Part shown: positions 6,080-13,023 of the stretch, piece after piece | Layout: each line of letters begins with the position of its first letter | Position numbering within the stretch: the first letter of the stretch is position 1 | Assembly: GCA_012514775.1 (NCBI GenBank) | Contig: JAAYZQ010000016.1 | Coordinates: 1-13,023, forward strand | Direction of reading: 5' to 3' | DNA from: Anaerolineaceae bacterium | GTDB taxonomy: Bacteria > Chloroflexota > Anaerolineae > JAAYZQ01 | Length of the DNA stretch: 13,023 bases | Notes under the pieces: generated by a model | The model's input: only the letters and a program-made list of their open reading frames with translations | Databases searched by the model: none | Told to the model about the DNA's origin: nothing | Position numbers and translations under genes: made by a program

Positions 6080-6098
6080 CAGCAGCCATGACCGGCTT

Positions 6099-6378
6099 GG
6101 CAGCCGGGGGCGCCGGGCGCTGGCTCGGCAAGTTGCGCGCTGAGAGAGAGGCCGAGCAGGCGCTCGGCGGTCCCAGGCAGGGCTGGTCTGGCAGCCGGGG
6201 GCGCCGAGCGCTGGCTCGGCAAGTTGCGCGCTGAGAGAGTGGCCGAGCAGGCGCTCGGCGGTCCCAGGCAGGGCTGGTTTGGCAACCGGGGGCGCCGAGC
6301 GCTGGCTCGGCAAGTTGCGCGCTGAGAGAGAGGCCGAGCAGGCGCTCGGCGGTCCCAGGCAGGGCTGGTTTGGCAGCC
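6099..6378. repeat. Three 91-bp tandem repeats, each with two hairpins
   Basis: Units lie at 6099-6189, 6190-6280 and 6281-6371, plus a 7-base start of a fourth (6372-6378). Copies differ at only four positions of the unit (5, 18, 51 and 90). Each unit holds two hairpins built from the same arms: GCCGAGC-GCTG-GCTCGGC (unit positions 14-31) and GCCGAGC-AGGC-GCTCGGC (53-70). The variant at position 18 in unit 1 turns an A-U pair into G-U in plus-strand RNA, so the stem survives; the other variants are outside the stems. Since 91 is not a multiple of three, each copy shifts the reading frame and the array cannot encode a repeated peptide. This fills most of a 497-base gene-free stretch. No function is recognised. 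Confidence 0.93.
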
Positions 6379-6399
6379 TAGATCAGCGAGCCGGCGGGA

Positions 6400-6428
6400 T
6401 TGGCTTTCGCCTGCATTTGTGTTACAAT
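6400..6428 (+). promoter_or_regulatory. Promoter of the cytochrome c gene
   Basis: TTGGCT (6400-6405), 17 bases, then TACAAT (6423-6428). The start near 6435 leaves a leader of about 80 bases to the ATG at 6514. It begins 21 bases after the tandem repeats end. Confidence 0.65.
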
Positions 6429-6513
6429 ATGCGCGGGATCTGCAAAGGGGCCATCCTGTCAGCGCGGACGTCTCAATCAAATGCCTATCACTCACTTTCA
6501 TGAGGAGGTCCAC

Positions 6514-6903
6514 ATGCGGAAAACAATGTTTCTGATCTCGATGATCTTGATCGCCAGCCTCGTCGCCTGTGGAGGAGAGGGTGGCACCGGTGGCGAAGCC
6601 GGCGCCGGCGATGCCGCCGCAGGGGAGACGGTCTACAGCCAGGTAGCCTCGCCCGCCTGCAACACCTGCCACTCCCTCGATCCCGGCGTGACCCTCGTCG
6701 GCCCGTCCCTGGCCAACATCGGCACCGAGGCAGGCAGCCGTGTCGAGGGCATGTCGGCCGAGGAGTACCTTCACCAGGCCATTGCCGAGCCGGACGCCCA
6801 CGTCGTGGAGGGCTTTACGCCGGGCATCATGCCCAGCACCTACAACACGCAGCTCTCTGAGCAGCAGATCAACGACCTGGTCGCCTACCTCTTGACGCTG
6901 TAG
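6514..6903 (+). CDS. Lipoprotein c-type cytochrome, monoheme
   Basis: A small exported electron carrier of 129 residues. The N-terminus is a lipoprotein signal (MRK, hydrophobic stretch, lipobox L-V-A-C19), so Cys19 would be lipidated and the protein anchored on the outer face of the cytoplasmic membrane. A Gly/Glu/Ala-rich linker (20-37) precedes a class I cytochrome domain with one heme site C49-N-T-C52-H53. The distal ligand is most likely Met106 in 'GIMPSTY', and the C-terminal helix 'LSEQQINDLVAYLLTL' is typical of the family. The ATG at 6514 has AGGAGG five bases upstream (6503-6508). The partner oxidase or dehydrogenase is not in the window. It resembles a stand-alone form of the cytochrome domains fused to respiratory subunits, but its exact role is unknown. 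Confidence 0.92.
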   Translation: MRKTMFLISMILIASLVACGGEGGTGGEAGAGDAAAGETVYSQVASPACNTCHSLDPGVTLVGPSLANIGTEAGSRVEGMSAEEYLHQAIAEPDAHVVEGFTPGIMPSTYNTQLSEQQINDLVAYLLTL

Positions 6904-6964
6904 ACGCAGCCGTCGCCGAGACAGGGCGGCCCAGACGCGAAAGGAGCAATCCGGGGGGAATTCG

Positions 6965-7915
6965 ATGATCGTAACGACGGCTGACCTTTACAAGATCGCC
7001 TACGGCAAGTTTGCCATCGGCGCCTACAACATCAACAACATGGAGCAGTGCATCGGCCTGTTCGAGGGCAACATCCAAGCGTCGGCGCCCTTTATCATCC
7101 AGATCTCGCGGGGAGCGCGCAACTATGCCCGCGTGTTGATGCTGGAGGGGCTGATCCGCGCCGCCGAAGAGCTTTACCCCGAGGCCGTCTTTGCCGTGCA
7201 CCTGGATCACGGCGACGAGGTGACGGCCTACGAGTGCATCGAGTCCGGCTTTTACAGCTCGGTCATGATCGATGCCTCTCACATGCCCTTCGAGCAGAAC
7301 ATTGCCACCACGCGCCGCGTGGTCGAGGCAGCCCACGCTCGCGGTATCAGCGTGGAAGCCGAGCTGGGCATGCTCGGCGGTGTGGAAGAAGACATCGCCG
7401 TCGACGAAAAACACGCCATGCTCACCGATCCCGCCGAGGCGGAAGAGTTCGTGGAGCGCAGCGGCTGCGACAGCCTGGCAGTCGCCATCGGCACCAGCCA
7501 CGGCGCCTACAAGTTCAAGGGGCGCCAGAGTCTGCACTTTGAGCGCCTGGCGCAGATCCAGGAGCGCCTGCCCGGATTTCCCCTGGTGATGCACGGGTCT
7601 TCCTCCGTGCCCCGGCAAGAGGTGGAGCGCATCAATGCCGCCGGCGGCGCCCTCGACCCCTCGGCCAGGGGCGTGGACGAGGATGACTTTGCCAGGGCCG
7701 TGCCGCTGGGCGTGACCAAGGTCAACATCGACACCGACGGCCGCCTGGTGTGGACCCGCGTACACCGCGAGTTCTTTCGCGATCACCCGGAAAAGTTCGA
7801 CTTCCGGGACCCAGGCAAGACCTTTATGGCTGCCTATGCCGACTTTATCGCCCACAAGAACGAGAAGCTGGGCAGCGCCGGCCAACTGGACAAGGTGCGC
7901 GGCGCCCTGGCCTGA
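6965..7915 (+). CDS. fba: Class II fructose-bisphosphate aldolase
   Basis: A 316-residue zinc-dependent aldolase that splits fructose-1,6-bisphosphate into DHAP and glyceraldehyde-3-phosphate, or makes it in gluconeogenesis. The catalytic Asp81 and first zinc ligand His82 are in 'HLDHGD'. 'SVMIDASH' and the conserved Glu133 (AELGMLGG) follow, then His179 in 'GTSHGAYKF' and His210 in 'MHGSSS'. The phosphate-binding 'VKVNIDTDGRL' analogue is present as 'TKVNIDTDGRL'. The C-terminal region with 'FDFRDPGK' matches longer class II members. The ATG at 6965 has GGGGGGAA four bases upstream. It lies 61 bases after the cytochrome gene without an evident promoter of its own, so read-through is likely. 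Relatives acting on tagatose bisphosphate exist, but glycolytic use fits best with rpiA next to it. Confidence 0.93.
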   Translation: MIVTTADLYKIAYGKFAIGAYNINNMEQCIGLFEGNIQASAPFIIQISRGARNYARVLMLEGLIRAAEELYPEAVFAVHLDHGDEVTAYECIESGFYSSVMIDASHMPFEQNIATTRRVVEAAHARGISVEAELGMLGGVEEDIAVDEKHAMLTDPAEAEEFVERSGCDSLAVAIGTSHGAYKFKGRQSLHFERLAQIQERLPGFPLVMHGSSSVPRQEVERINAAGGALDPSARGVDEDDFARAVPLGVTKVNIDTDGRLVWTRVHREFFRDHPEKFDFRDPGKTFMAAYADFIAHKNEKLGSAGQLDKVRGALA

Positions 7916-7974
7916 TCTCAACGGAAAGGAGCCCTCACCGGGCCCCGAGGGTATCCGACGATACCGCGCCGGTA

Positions 7975-8003
7975 GCCGGGAGCCTGCCGGACAGGCTCCC
8001 GGC
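7975..8003 (+). other. Perfect 12-bp intercistronic hairpin between fba and rpiA
   Basis: GCCGGGAGCCTG (7975-7986) pairs fully with 7992-8003 around a five-base loop. An outer GGTA/TACC (7971-7974 with 8009-8012) could add to it. No T run follows, so it is not a standard terminator; it may protect the fba mRNA end or partly stop read-through. GGAGCCTGCCGG recurs at 8027-8038 just before rpiA. Confidence 0.6.
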
Positions 8004-8047
8004 CGGCATTACCCTTCCGGATCCCCGGAGCCTGCCGGGCAGAGACG

Positions 8048-8752
8048 ATGAACCCCAAATTGGACGCTGCCCGCCGGGCGCTGACCTACGTGCAGAGCGG
8101 CATGATCCTCGGCCTGGGGTCGGGCACCACTGCCGCCTATTTCGTCGACCTGCTGGGCGAGGAGCTGCGGTCCGGCAGGCTCCGCGGCGTGGTGGGCGTG
8201 CCCACGTCGCAAGAGACGGCGGCCCGCGCCCGGACGGCGGGCATCCCCCTCGCCTCCATCGACGACCACCCCCAGCTGGACCTGGCGGTCGACGGCGCGG
8301 ACGAGATCGACCCCGAGCTGAACCTGATCAAGGGCCTGGGCAAGGCCCTCCTCCGCGAAAAGATCGTCGAGATCCACGCCCGGCGCTTCCTGGTCATCGC
8401 CAGTGACGACAAGCTGGTGGCCCGCCTGGGCCGGGGCCCCCTGCCTCTGGAGGTGGTGCCCTTTGGCGCCCCTTCCCAGGTGCGCTGGCTGCAAGGCCTG
8501 TGCCAGCGGGCCGAGCTGTGGCGCGACGAGGCCGGCGCGCCCTACGTTACCGACAACGGCAACCATCTCATCCGCTGCTGGTTCGCCGCCGGCATCGACG
8601 ACCCCCGCGCCCTGGCGCGGGCCCTGGCCGACCGGCCCGGCATCGTCGAGCACGGCCTCTTCCTGGACATGACCACGGAGGCCATCGTCGCCGGCGCCCA
8701 GGGGGTGCGCGTCCTGGCCCCGGCAAGCGCGCCGGCCGGAGAGAGCCCATGA
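8048..8752 (+). CDS. rpiA: Ribose-5-phosphate isomerase A
   Basis: A 234-residue cytoplasmic enzyme interconverting ribose-5-phosphate and ribulose-5-phosphate in the pentose phosphate pathway. The phosphate loop GLGSGTTA is at residues 22-29. 'DGADEID' (D82, D85) and 'KGLGKALLREKIVE' (K95, E104) carry the active-site residues, with Glu104 in the position of the E. coli catalytic Glu103. 'VPFGAPSQVRW' and 'TDNGNHLIRCWF' follow as in the family. The ATG at 8048 has only a weak AGAG-type ribosome site. It sits 132 bases after fba, beyond a strong hairpin. The last codons overlap the xseA start in an ATGA. Confidence 0.95.
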   Translation: MNPKLDAARRALTYVQSGMILGLGSGTTAAYFVDLLGEELRSGRLRGVVGVPTSQETAARARTAGIPLASIDDHPQLDLAVDGADEIDPELNLIKGLGKALLREKIVEIHARRFLVIASDDKLVARLGRGPLPLEVVPFGAPSQVRWLQGLCQRAELWRDEAGAPYVTDNGNHLIRCWFAAGIDDPRALARALADRPGIVEHGLFLDMTTEAIVAGAQGVRVLAPASAPAGESP

Positions 8753-9966
8753 CCGGCGCCCGCGTCTGGACGGTTGGCGAGCTGACACGGCACATCCGCA
8801 ACCTGCTGGAAGGGGACCTCTCGCTGCGCAACGTCTGGCTGCGCGGCGAAATCTCGAACCTGAGCCGGCCCGCCTCGGGCCACCTCTACTTTAGCCTGAA
8901 GGATGCCGGCGCCTCCCTCAAGTGTGTCATGTGGCGCTCCAGCGTCGAGTTCCTGGGCTGGCAGCCCGAGCACGGCGCCCAGGTCCTGGCCCGGGGCCGC
9001 ATCTCGGTCTATCCCCAGGGTGGCGTCTACCAGCTCTACGTCGAAGAGCTGCACCCCGCCGGCGTGGGCGATTTGCACGCCCAATTCGAGGAGCTGCGCG
9101 AGCGGCTCAGGGCCGAGGGCCTTTTCGAGCTTGAGCGCAAGCGCCCCCTGCCGTCCTTCCCCCGGCTGCTGGGCGTGGTCACCTCGCCCCAGGCGGCCGC
9201 CCTGCGCGACGTCCTCCAGGTGTTGCGCCGGCGCTGGCCCCTGGTCAAGGTCCTCCTGGCCCCGACCCTGGTCCAGGGCGACATGGCCCCGCCCCAGATC
9301 GTGGCCGCCCTCCGGGCGCTGGACGCCCGCGACGACGTCGACCTGATCCTGCTGGTGCGGGGAGGCGGCTCGCTGGAAGAGCTGTGGGCCTTTAACGACG
9401 AGGGGGTGGCCCGCGCCATCGCCGCCTGCCGCCATCCCATCGTCTGCGGCGTGGGCCACGAGACCGACTTTACCATCGCCGATTTCACGGCCGACGTGCG
9501 CGCCTCCACCCCCACGGCGGCGGCCGAGCTGGCCGTCCCCGATCAGGCCGATCTGCGGCGGCGCGTCCGCGCCCACGCCGTCCAGGTGGAGGAGCAGGTG
9601 CTGCGGCGCCTGGCCGAGGCCCGCCAGAGCCTGGAGCGCGAAGGACGAAGCCTGGCCCGCCTTTCGCCCCGCGGGCGGATAGAGGCGGAGCGCCAGCGGC
9701 TCGACGAGCTTTCGCGGCGCGCGAGCCAGGCGCTGCTCCACTCCCTGGCGCTGCGGCGGGCTGCCCTGGGACGGGCCCGGGCGCAGATGCTGGCCCTCAG
9801 CCCCCAGGCAACCCTGGAACGGGGCTATGCCATCGTGCGGCGGGAGGATACGGGCGTCGTGGTCCGCAGCGTGCAACAGGCGCAGGCCGGCGACGACCTT
9901 CGCATCCAGGTGCAGGATGGCGAGCTAACGGCAGTGACGAAAGGGCACCATGAGCGACGACATTGA
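8749..9966 (+). CDS. xseA: Exodeoxyribonuclease VII large subunit
   Basis: A 405-residue catalytic subunit of the single-strand-specific nuclease ExoVII, which degrades ssDNA in both directions during repair. An N-terminal OB-fold (about 1-100, with 'VWLRGEISNLSRPASGHLYFSLKD') binds DNA. The central domain has 'VTSPQAAALRDVLQVLRRRWP', 'VRGGGSLEELWAFNDEGVARAI' and 'GHETDFTIADFTADVRASTPTAAAEL'. A long helical coiled-coil part follows (about 265-350), where XseB subunits bind, then 'LERGYAIVR'. The ATG at 8749 overlaps the rpiA stop by four bases, with GGAGAGAG upstream. The frame is open back to 8500, but that part lies inside rpiA. xseB starts 17 bases before its end. Confidence 0.96.
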   Translation: MTGARVWTVGELTRHIRNLLEGDLSLRNVWLRGEISNLSRPASGHLYFSLKDAGASLKCVMWRSSVEFLGWQPEHGAQVLARGRISVYPQGGVYQLYVEELHPAGVGDLHAQFEELRERLRAEGLFELERKRPLPSFPRLLGVVTSPQAAALRDVLQVLRRRWPLVKVLLAPTLVQGDMAPPQIVAALRALDARDDVDLILLVRGGGSLEELWAFNDEGVARAIAACRHPIVCGVGHETDFTIADFTADVRASTPTAAAELAVPDQADLRRRVRAHAVQVEEQVLRRLAEARQSLEREGRSLARLSPRGRIEAERQRLDELSRRASQALLHSLALRRAALGRARAQMLALSPQATLERGYAIVRREDTGVVVRSVQQAQAGDDLRIQVQDGELTAVTKGHHERRH

Positions 9967-10156
9967 AGGACTGTGCTTTGAAGATGCATTCGAGGCCCTG
10001 GAGGCCGCCGTGCGCCAGCTCGAGGAGGGCAACCTGACGCTGGAGCAGTCCATCGCCCTCTACCAGCGGGGCATGCGCCTCGCCCGGCGCTGCAGCCAGG
10101 CCCTCGACGAGGCGGAGCTGCAGGTGCAGCAGTTGGCGCCCCCAGGCGGCCAGTAG
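9950..10156 (+). CDS. xseB: Exodeoxyribonuclease VII small subunit
   Basis: A 68-residue helical-hairpin subunit that associates in several copies with XseA. The sequence 'FEDAFEALEAAVRQLEEGN' followed by 'LTLEQSIALYQRGMRLARRC' and 'LDEAELQV' follows the family profile closely, and length is typical. It overlaps xseA by 17 bases, implying coupled translation and fixed stoichiometry. The next gene is convergent; no clear terminator is seen between them. Confidence 0.95.
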   Translation: MSDDIEGLCFEDAFEALEAAVRQLEEGNLTLEQSIALYQRGMRLARRCSQALDEAELQVQQLAPPGGQ

Positions 10157-10325
10157 ATCTTCTACCGCGCCCTCTGCGTGCCGTTCCGGGCCGGGCCCCG
10201 AGCCCGCGGCTTGCCCCGGTCCGCCGCGGATCCCCCGTTTCCGGCTCGAACCCGCCCCCGGCGCGCCCCCTGCCAGGGCGGCGATGTGCCGCGCGAAGCC
10301 TCCCCAGGTTTGCGCGGGCAGGCCG
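10157..10325. other. GC-rich convergent intergenic region, no gene seen
   Basis: 169 bases between xseB and the convergent aminotransferase gene. It contains only short GC-rich self-complementary stretches (for example CGGGC-CCCGA-GCCCG) without T runs. No ORF with a ribosome site, terminator or RNA gene can be supported. Confidence 0.5.
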
Positions 10326-11789
10326 CTAGACCCCGCAGCGCGGCATCCTGTGCTCGCGGGGACGGGCCGGCACGCCGGGCTGCAGGGCAAAGTAGCGCTG
10401 GTAGTCCGGCTCGTAGCCCCGGGGCCAATAGGATCCCGACGCCGGGTCCTGCTCGTAGTCGCCCGCCACGTCGCCGGCGGCGATGCGGGCCAGGACCGCC
10501 ACGGCGTGGTCCACCTCTTCCAGGGTGTTGTAACAGCCAAAGCTGATGCGCACCAGGCCCGGCAGGCCCACCCGCGTGCCGTCAATGATGTTCTGCCGGT
10601 TGCGCAGTGCATCCTCGCTAGACACCTGTAGCAGGCGCAGGATGTAGGGGTGGGCGCAGAAACAGCCGTTGCGCACGGCAATGCCCCCTTCGAAGCTCAG
10701 GATGGCTGCCAGCTTGTAGTGGTCCATGCCCGCCAGATTAATCGGAATGACGCCCACCCGCTCGTCGACCTTCTCGGGATCGGCCGAGCCATAGACCTGC
10801 AGGCCCTCGATGCCTGCCAGGCCCCGCAGGGCGTGGGCCGTCAGCTCTGCCTCGTGGCGCGCCAGGGCGTCCATGCCCACCGCCTGCAGGCTGAGGATCG
10901 CCTGGGCCAGGGCCACCGCACCGACGACGTTGGGGCTGCCCGCCTCGTCCCGGTCGGGCGGGCCGGCCCAGCGCACGTCGTCCACGGTAACGAGGTCAAC
11001 CGTGCCGCCGCCCACCACGTCGGGCGTGCCGTCGCCGAATATCGAGATGGGCCCCACGAGGGCGCCCGTGCCAAAGGGCGCGTACATCTTGTGGGCCGAC
11101 AGCGCCACAAAGTCCAGGTGCCCCGGGTCGTCGTCGGCGCGCATGTCGATGGCGCGGTGGGGCGCGAGCTGTGCCGCGTCCACCAGGATGCGGGCGCCGG
11201 CGGCGTGGGCCTTTTCGGCCAGGCGGTGGATGGGGTTGAGGTGCCCGGTGACGTTGGACGCGCCGCTGATGGCCACCAGCTTGACCCGCCCGGCGTGCCT
11301 GGCCAGCAGGCGGTCGAATTCCTCCTCGTCCAGCGCCCCGTCGTCGCGAACCCCGACGTGGACGAGCCGCGCCTGCTGCCGCCAGGGCAGGTCGTTGGAA
11401 TGGTGCTCCATGAGGGAGCAGATGACCACGTCGTCGCGCTCCAGGGGAAAGCGCCGGGCCACCTTGTTGATGGCCTCCGTCGCGTTCTTGCCCAGGACAA
11501 CCGTGTTGGTCTCCAGGTTGGCGCCCAGGAAGCAGCCGACGATGTCGTGGGCCAGGTCATAGGCCTCGGTGGCCACCTGGCTCTTGAACCCCGTGCCGCG
11601 GTGCACGCTGGAATACCAGTGCATGAACTCGTTCACCTTCTCGTGCACGGGCCGCAAGGCGGGCGTGCTGGCGGCATTGTCGAAATTGACGTACGGCCGG
11701 TGGCTGCCGTCCAGCAGCGGCACCTCGACGTCGATGCCGACGATCTGCTGGCGGACATTGTCGATGCTCAGGCTGTCCTGCAAAGGCAT
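10326..11789 (-). CDS. PLP-dependent class V aminotransferase, cysteine desulfurase-like (SufS/Csd type)
   Basis: A 487-residue fold-type I PLP enzyme. It shows 'YVNFDNAASTPAL' near residues 33-45, 'EHHSNDLPW' at 128-136, the PLP-ring aspartate region 'VDAAQLAPH' (D204) and the Schiff-base lysine K234 in 'SAHKMYAPFGTG'. The loop 'RNGCFCAHPY' has C376 where SufS-type desulfurases place the persulfide cysteine. It may therefore mobilise sulfur from cysteine, but related class V proteins act on other substrates and no suf/isc genes are adjacent. About 45 residues after the usual end (from about 440) are rich in Tyr, Trp and Pro ('YWPRGYEPDYQRYF') and unusual for SufS. The ATG at 11789 has AGAGGGAG upstream; an ATG at 11822 lies inside the preceding gene and lacks a usable site. 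It follows that gene by 19 bases. Confidence 0.88.
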   Translation of the reverse strand: MPLQDSLSIDNVRQQIVGIDVEVPLLDGSHRPYVNFDNAASTPALRPVHEKVNEFMHWYSSVHRGTGFKSQVATEAYDLAHDIVGCFLGANLETNTVVLGKNATEAINKVARRFPLERDDVVICSLMEHHSNDLPWRQQARLVHVGVRDDGALDEEEFDRLLARHAGRVKLVAISGASNVTGHLNPIHRLAEKAHAAGARILVDAAQLAPHRAIDMRADDDPGHLDFVALSAHKMYAPFGTGALVGPISIFGDGTPDVVGGGTVDLVTVDDVRWAGPPDRDEAGSPNVVGAVALAQAILSLQAVGMDALARHEAELTAHALRGLAGIEGLQVYGSADPEKVDERVGVIPINLAGMDHYKLAAILSFEGGIAVRNGCFCAHPYILRLLQVSSEDALRNRQNIIDGTRVGLPGLVRISFGCYNTLEEVDHAVAVLARIAAGDVAGDYEQDPASGSYWPRGYEPDYQRYFALQPGVPARPREHRMPRCGV

Positions 11790-11808
11790 GGCGTTCTCCC
11801 TCTGTGCA

Positions 11809-13023
11809 TTATGATGGGCCATCCTGGACCGTCACGGGCGTCTCCAGAACTGCGGGCGCGGCCGGCCGCTCCAGCGTGACCGGATCGTAGAACCCCACGG
11901 CCAGCCGGTACTCCCCGGCGGGCAGGTCGGTGGGCAGCGGCAAAACGTGGCTGTCGGCCAGGTACTCGCCCGGCAGCCAGCCCAGGGTTGGCAGGCGTCC
12001 ATCGCCCGGCGGGCCGTCGTCCTGCGCCAATATGTTCCCCGCGGCGTCCAGCAGGTGGACAAAGACGTCATAGTTGGCCGCGGGCGTCTCGACGGCGTGC
12101 CAGACGAGGGTCACGGCCAGCGTCGTGCCGGGCGCCGCCGGGCGGGGCGACAGGTCGTAGCCGGCCAGGGCGATGTCCGGGCCAAAGGCCGCCGCTTGCC
12201 GGTGCTCGAAGGCCGGCGGCCGGTAGGCGTGGTCGCGCCCCCGCACCTCGACGACGGCCAGCTCCAGCCGAGACGGGCCGTCCTCCGGCTCGACGGCGCT
12301 GCCGCCGGCGGCGCGGAGCAGCGACGCGGCCAGGCGGTAGCGGCCGGGCGGCACCCCGGCCGCGACGGGTAGGGCGTGGGGGTCGCGCACCAGCTCGCCG
12401 GCCCGCCACCAGGCCGTGGGATAGCTGCCCGCCACCGGCTTTTCCGCCAGCTCCGAGACCACCTGCCCCCCATCGTCCACGAGCTGCAGCCGCGGCAGGA
12501 AATCCTCCCCCGGGTCGGCCAGGGCCTGCCAGTAGAGGTCAACCGCCACGGTCTGGCCGGGCAGCAACGGCCCGGCCTCCTCCACGCCGGCGCCCACCAG
12601 GCACAGCGGGCCCAGCGTCACGTCCAGGGGCTGCTCCACGGCCAGCGCCTCGACGGGCAGCACCCCGGCCGGGCGCGCCACGCGCACGGTGCCCAGGATC
12701 ACCTCGCCAGCGCTACCCCCTTCAGAGGCCGCCGGCAGGAGCGCCAGGCTCCGGGCGTCGTACACCCGCAGCGCCAGGCGATAGTCGCCGGGCGGGGTGC
12801 CCGCCGGCACCAGCAACCCGTGGCGGTCGTGCCCCGCCTCGCCCGGCGTCCACGAGCTGAAGGGCAGCAGGCCGGCCAGGGGCCGCGTGTCGCGCTGGGC
12901 CCAGACGTGGCCCGTGGCCCCCACCAGGCGCAGCCCGACGACGGCGTTGCCATCGCCCGGCGCCGTGAGCCGCCAGGTGAGGTCCAGGGGCAGCACCGCC
13001 CGGCCGGCCTCCAGCGGGCCGGC
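11809..13023 (-). CDS. C-terminal part of a protein with three repeated beta-sandwich modules (partial, runs off the window)
   Basis: 404 residues are visible with no start codon that needs to be used; the frame stays open to the window edge, so the N-terminus is missing. Three related modules of about 120 residues follow one another (about 1-118, 130-260, 275-400). Each ends in a strand pair like 'PPGDYRLALRVYD', 'PPGRYRLAASLL' and 'PAGEYRLAVGFYD', preceded by 'W.PGE' and 'LxWxA' strands. I know this type of module from the C-termini of large Chloroflexota membrane proteins, including predicted glycosyltransferases, where it probably lies outside the membrane. No catalytic residues or membrane segments are seen in the visible part. 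It is probably cotranscribed with the aminotransferase gene 19 bases downstream. Function unknown. Confidence 0.8.
   Translation of the reverse strand, partial: AGPLEAGRAVLPLDLTWRLTAPGDGNAVVGLRLVGATGHVWAQRDTRPLAGLLPFSSWTPGEAGHDRHGLLVPAGTPPGDYRLALRVYDARSLALLPAASEGGSAGEVILGTVRVARPAGVLPVEALAVEQPLDVTLGPLCLVGAGVEEAGPLLPGQTVAVDLYWQALADPGEDFLPRLQLVDDGGQVVSELAEKPVAGSYPTAWWRAGELVRDPHALPVAAGVPPGRYRLAASLLRAAGGSAVEPEDGPSRLELAVVEVRGRDHAYRPPAFEHRQAAAFGPDIALAGYDLSPRPAAPGTTLAVTLVWHAVETPAANYDVFVHLLDAAGNILAQDDGPPGDGRLPTLGWLPGEYLADSHVLPLPTDLPAGEYRLAVGFYDPVTLERPAAPAVLETPVTVQDGPS

Noticed and set aside
6099..6378. CRISPR array
   Set aside because: Units are directly joined 91-bp near-identical copies without variable spacers; no cas genes are present.
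5995..6801. 268-residue minus-strand open frame through the 91-bp repeats
   Set aside because: The repeat unit is not a multiple of three, so each copy is read in a different frame. The frame also overlaps the real cytochrome c gene and the tmk start.
7975..8003. Intrinsic terminator after fba
   Set aside because: The stem is strong but followed by CGGCATT, with no T run; kept only as a structured element.
10650..11879. 409-residue open frame on the plus strand across the aminotransferase gene
   Set aside because: Antisense shadow of a well-conserved enzyme, with no recognisable fold and no ribosome site.

Overview
This window looks like a stretch of chromosome from a GC-rich bacterium, most likely a member of the Chloroflexota (Anaerolineae-like). 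That placement is an inference. It rests on the high GC content, the tmk/cyclic-di-AMP-receptor pair, the lipoprotein cytochrome c, and the repeated 'PxGxYRLAxxxYD' beta-sandwich modules at the right edge, which I associate with Chloroflexota surface or glycosyltransferase proteins. No plasmid, phage, insertion sequence, CRISPR array, rRNA or tRNA is visible, and most genes are housekeeping.

Layout from left to right. (1) A HIT-family hydrolase and an MFS transporter form a plus-strand pair ending in a strong hairpin terminator at 1865-1895. (2) Convergent to it is the highlight, a minus-strand peroxiredoxin whose peroxidatic cysteine codon is an in-frame TGA. A stem-loop with a GU-containing apical loop follows at SECIS distance, and a near-consensus sigma-70 promoter lies upstream. 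I read it as a selenocysteine peroxiredoxin rather than a pseudogene. (3) A minus-strand pair follows, gmk then a rhomboid protease with a C-terminal TPR tail, overlapping by four bases. A divergent FmdB-type zinc-ribbon gene shares the gmk promoter region, where a palindromic ATTATAAT could serve as -10 for both directions. (4) A minus-strand tmk and cyclic-di-AMP receptor pair (ATGA overlap) converges on the FmdB gene with a three-base gap.

(5) A 497-base gene-free region (6017-6513) holds the tmk promoter, a minus-strand terminator-like hairpin, three nearly identical 91-bp tandem repeats with two hairpins each, and the promoter of the next gene. (6) A plus-strand group follows: a lipoprotein cytochrome c, class II fructose-bisphosphate aldolase, ribose-5-phosphate isomerase A, and both subunits of exonuclease VII. 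rpiA/xseA and xseA/xseB overlap. A perfect 12-bp hairpin sits between fba and rpiA. (7) On the right, minus-strand genes encode a cysteine-desulfurase-like class V aminotransferase and, upstream of it and running off the window, a protein of three beta-sandwich modules.

Functionally the window mixes nucleotide metabolism (gmk, tmk, HIT), central carbon metabolism (fba, rpiA), DNA repair (xseAB), redox defence (selenoprotein Prx), second-messenger sensing (c-di-AMP receptor) and membrane proteolysis (rhomboid). The observations most worth following are the selenocysteine peroxiredoxin, with its two in-frame starts and no C-terminal resolving cysteine, and the 91-bp structured repeat array. No selenocysteine machinery (selA, selB, selC, selD) lies in the window, so the Sec reading depends on genes elsewhere in the genome.
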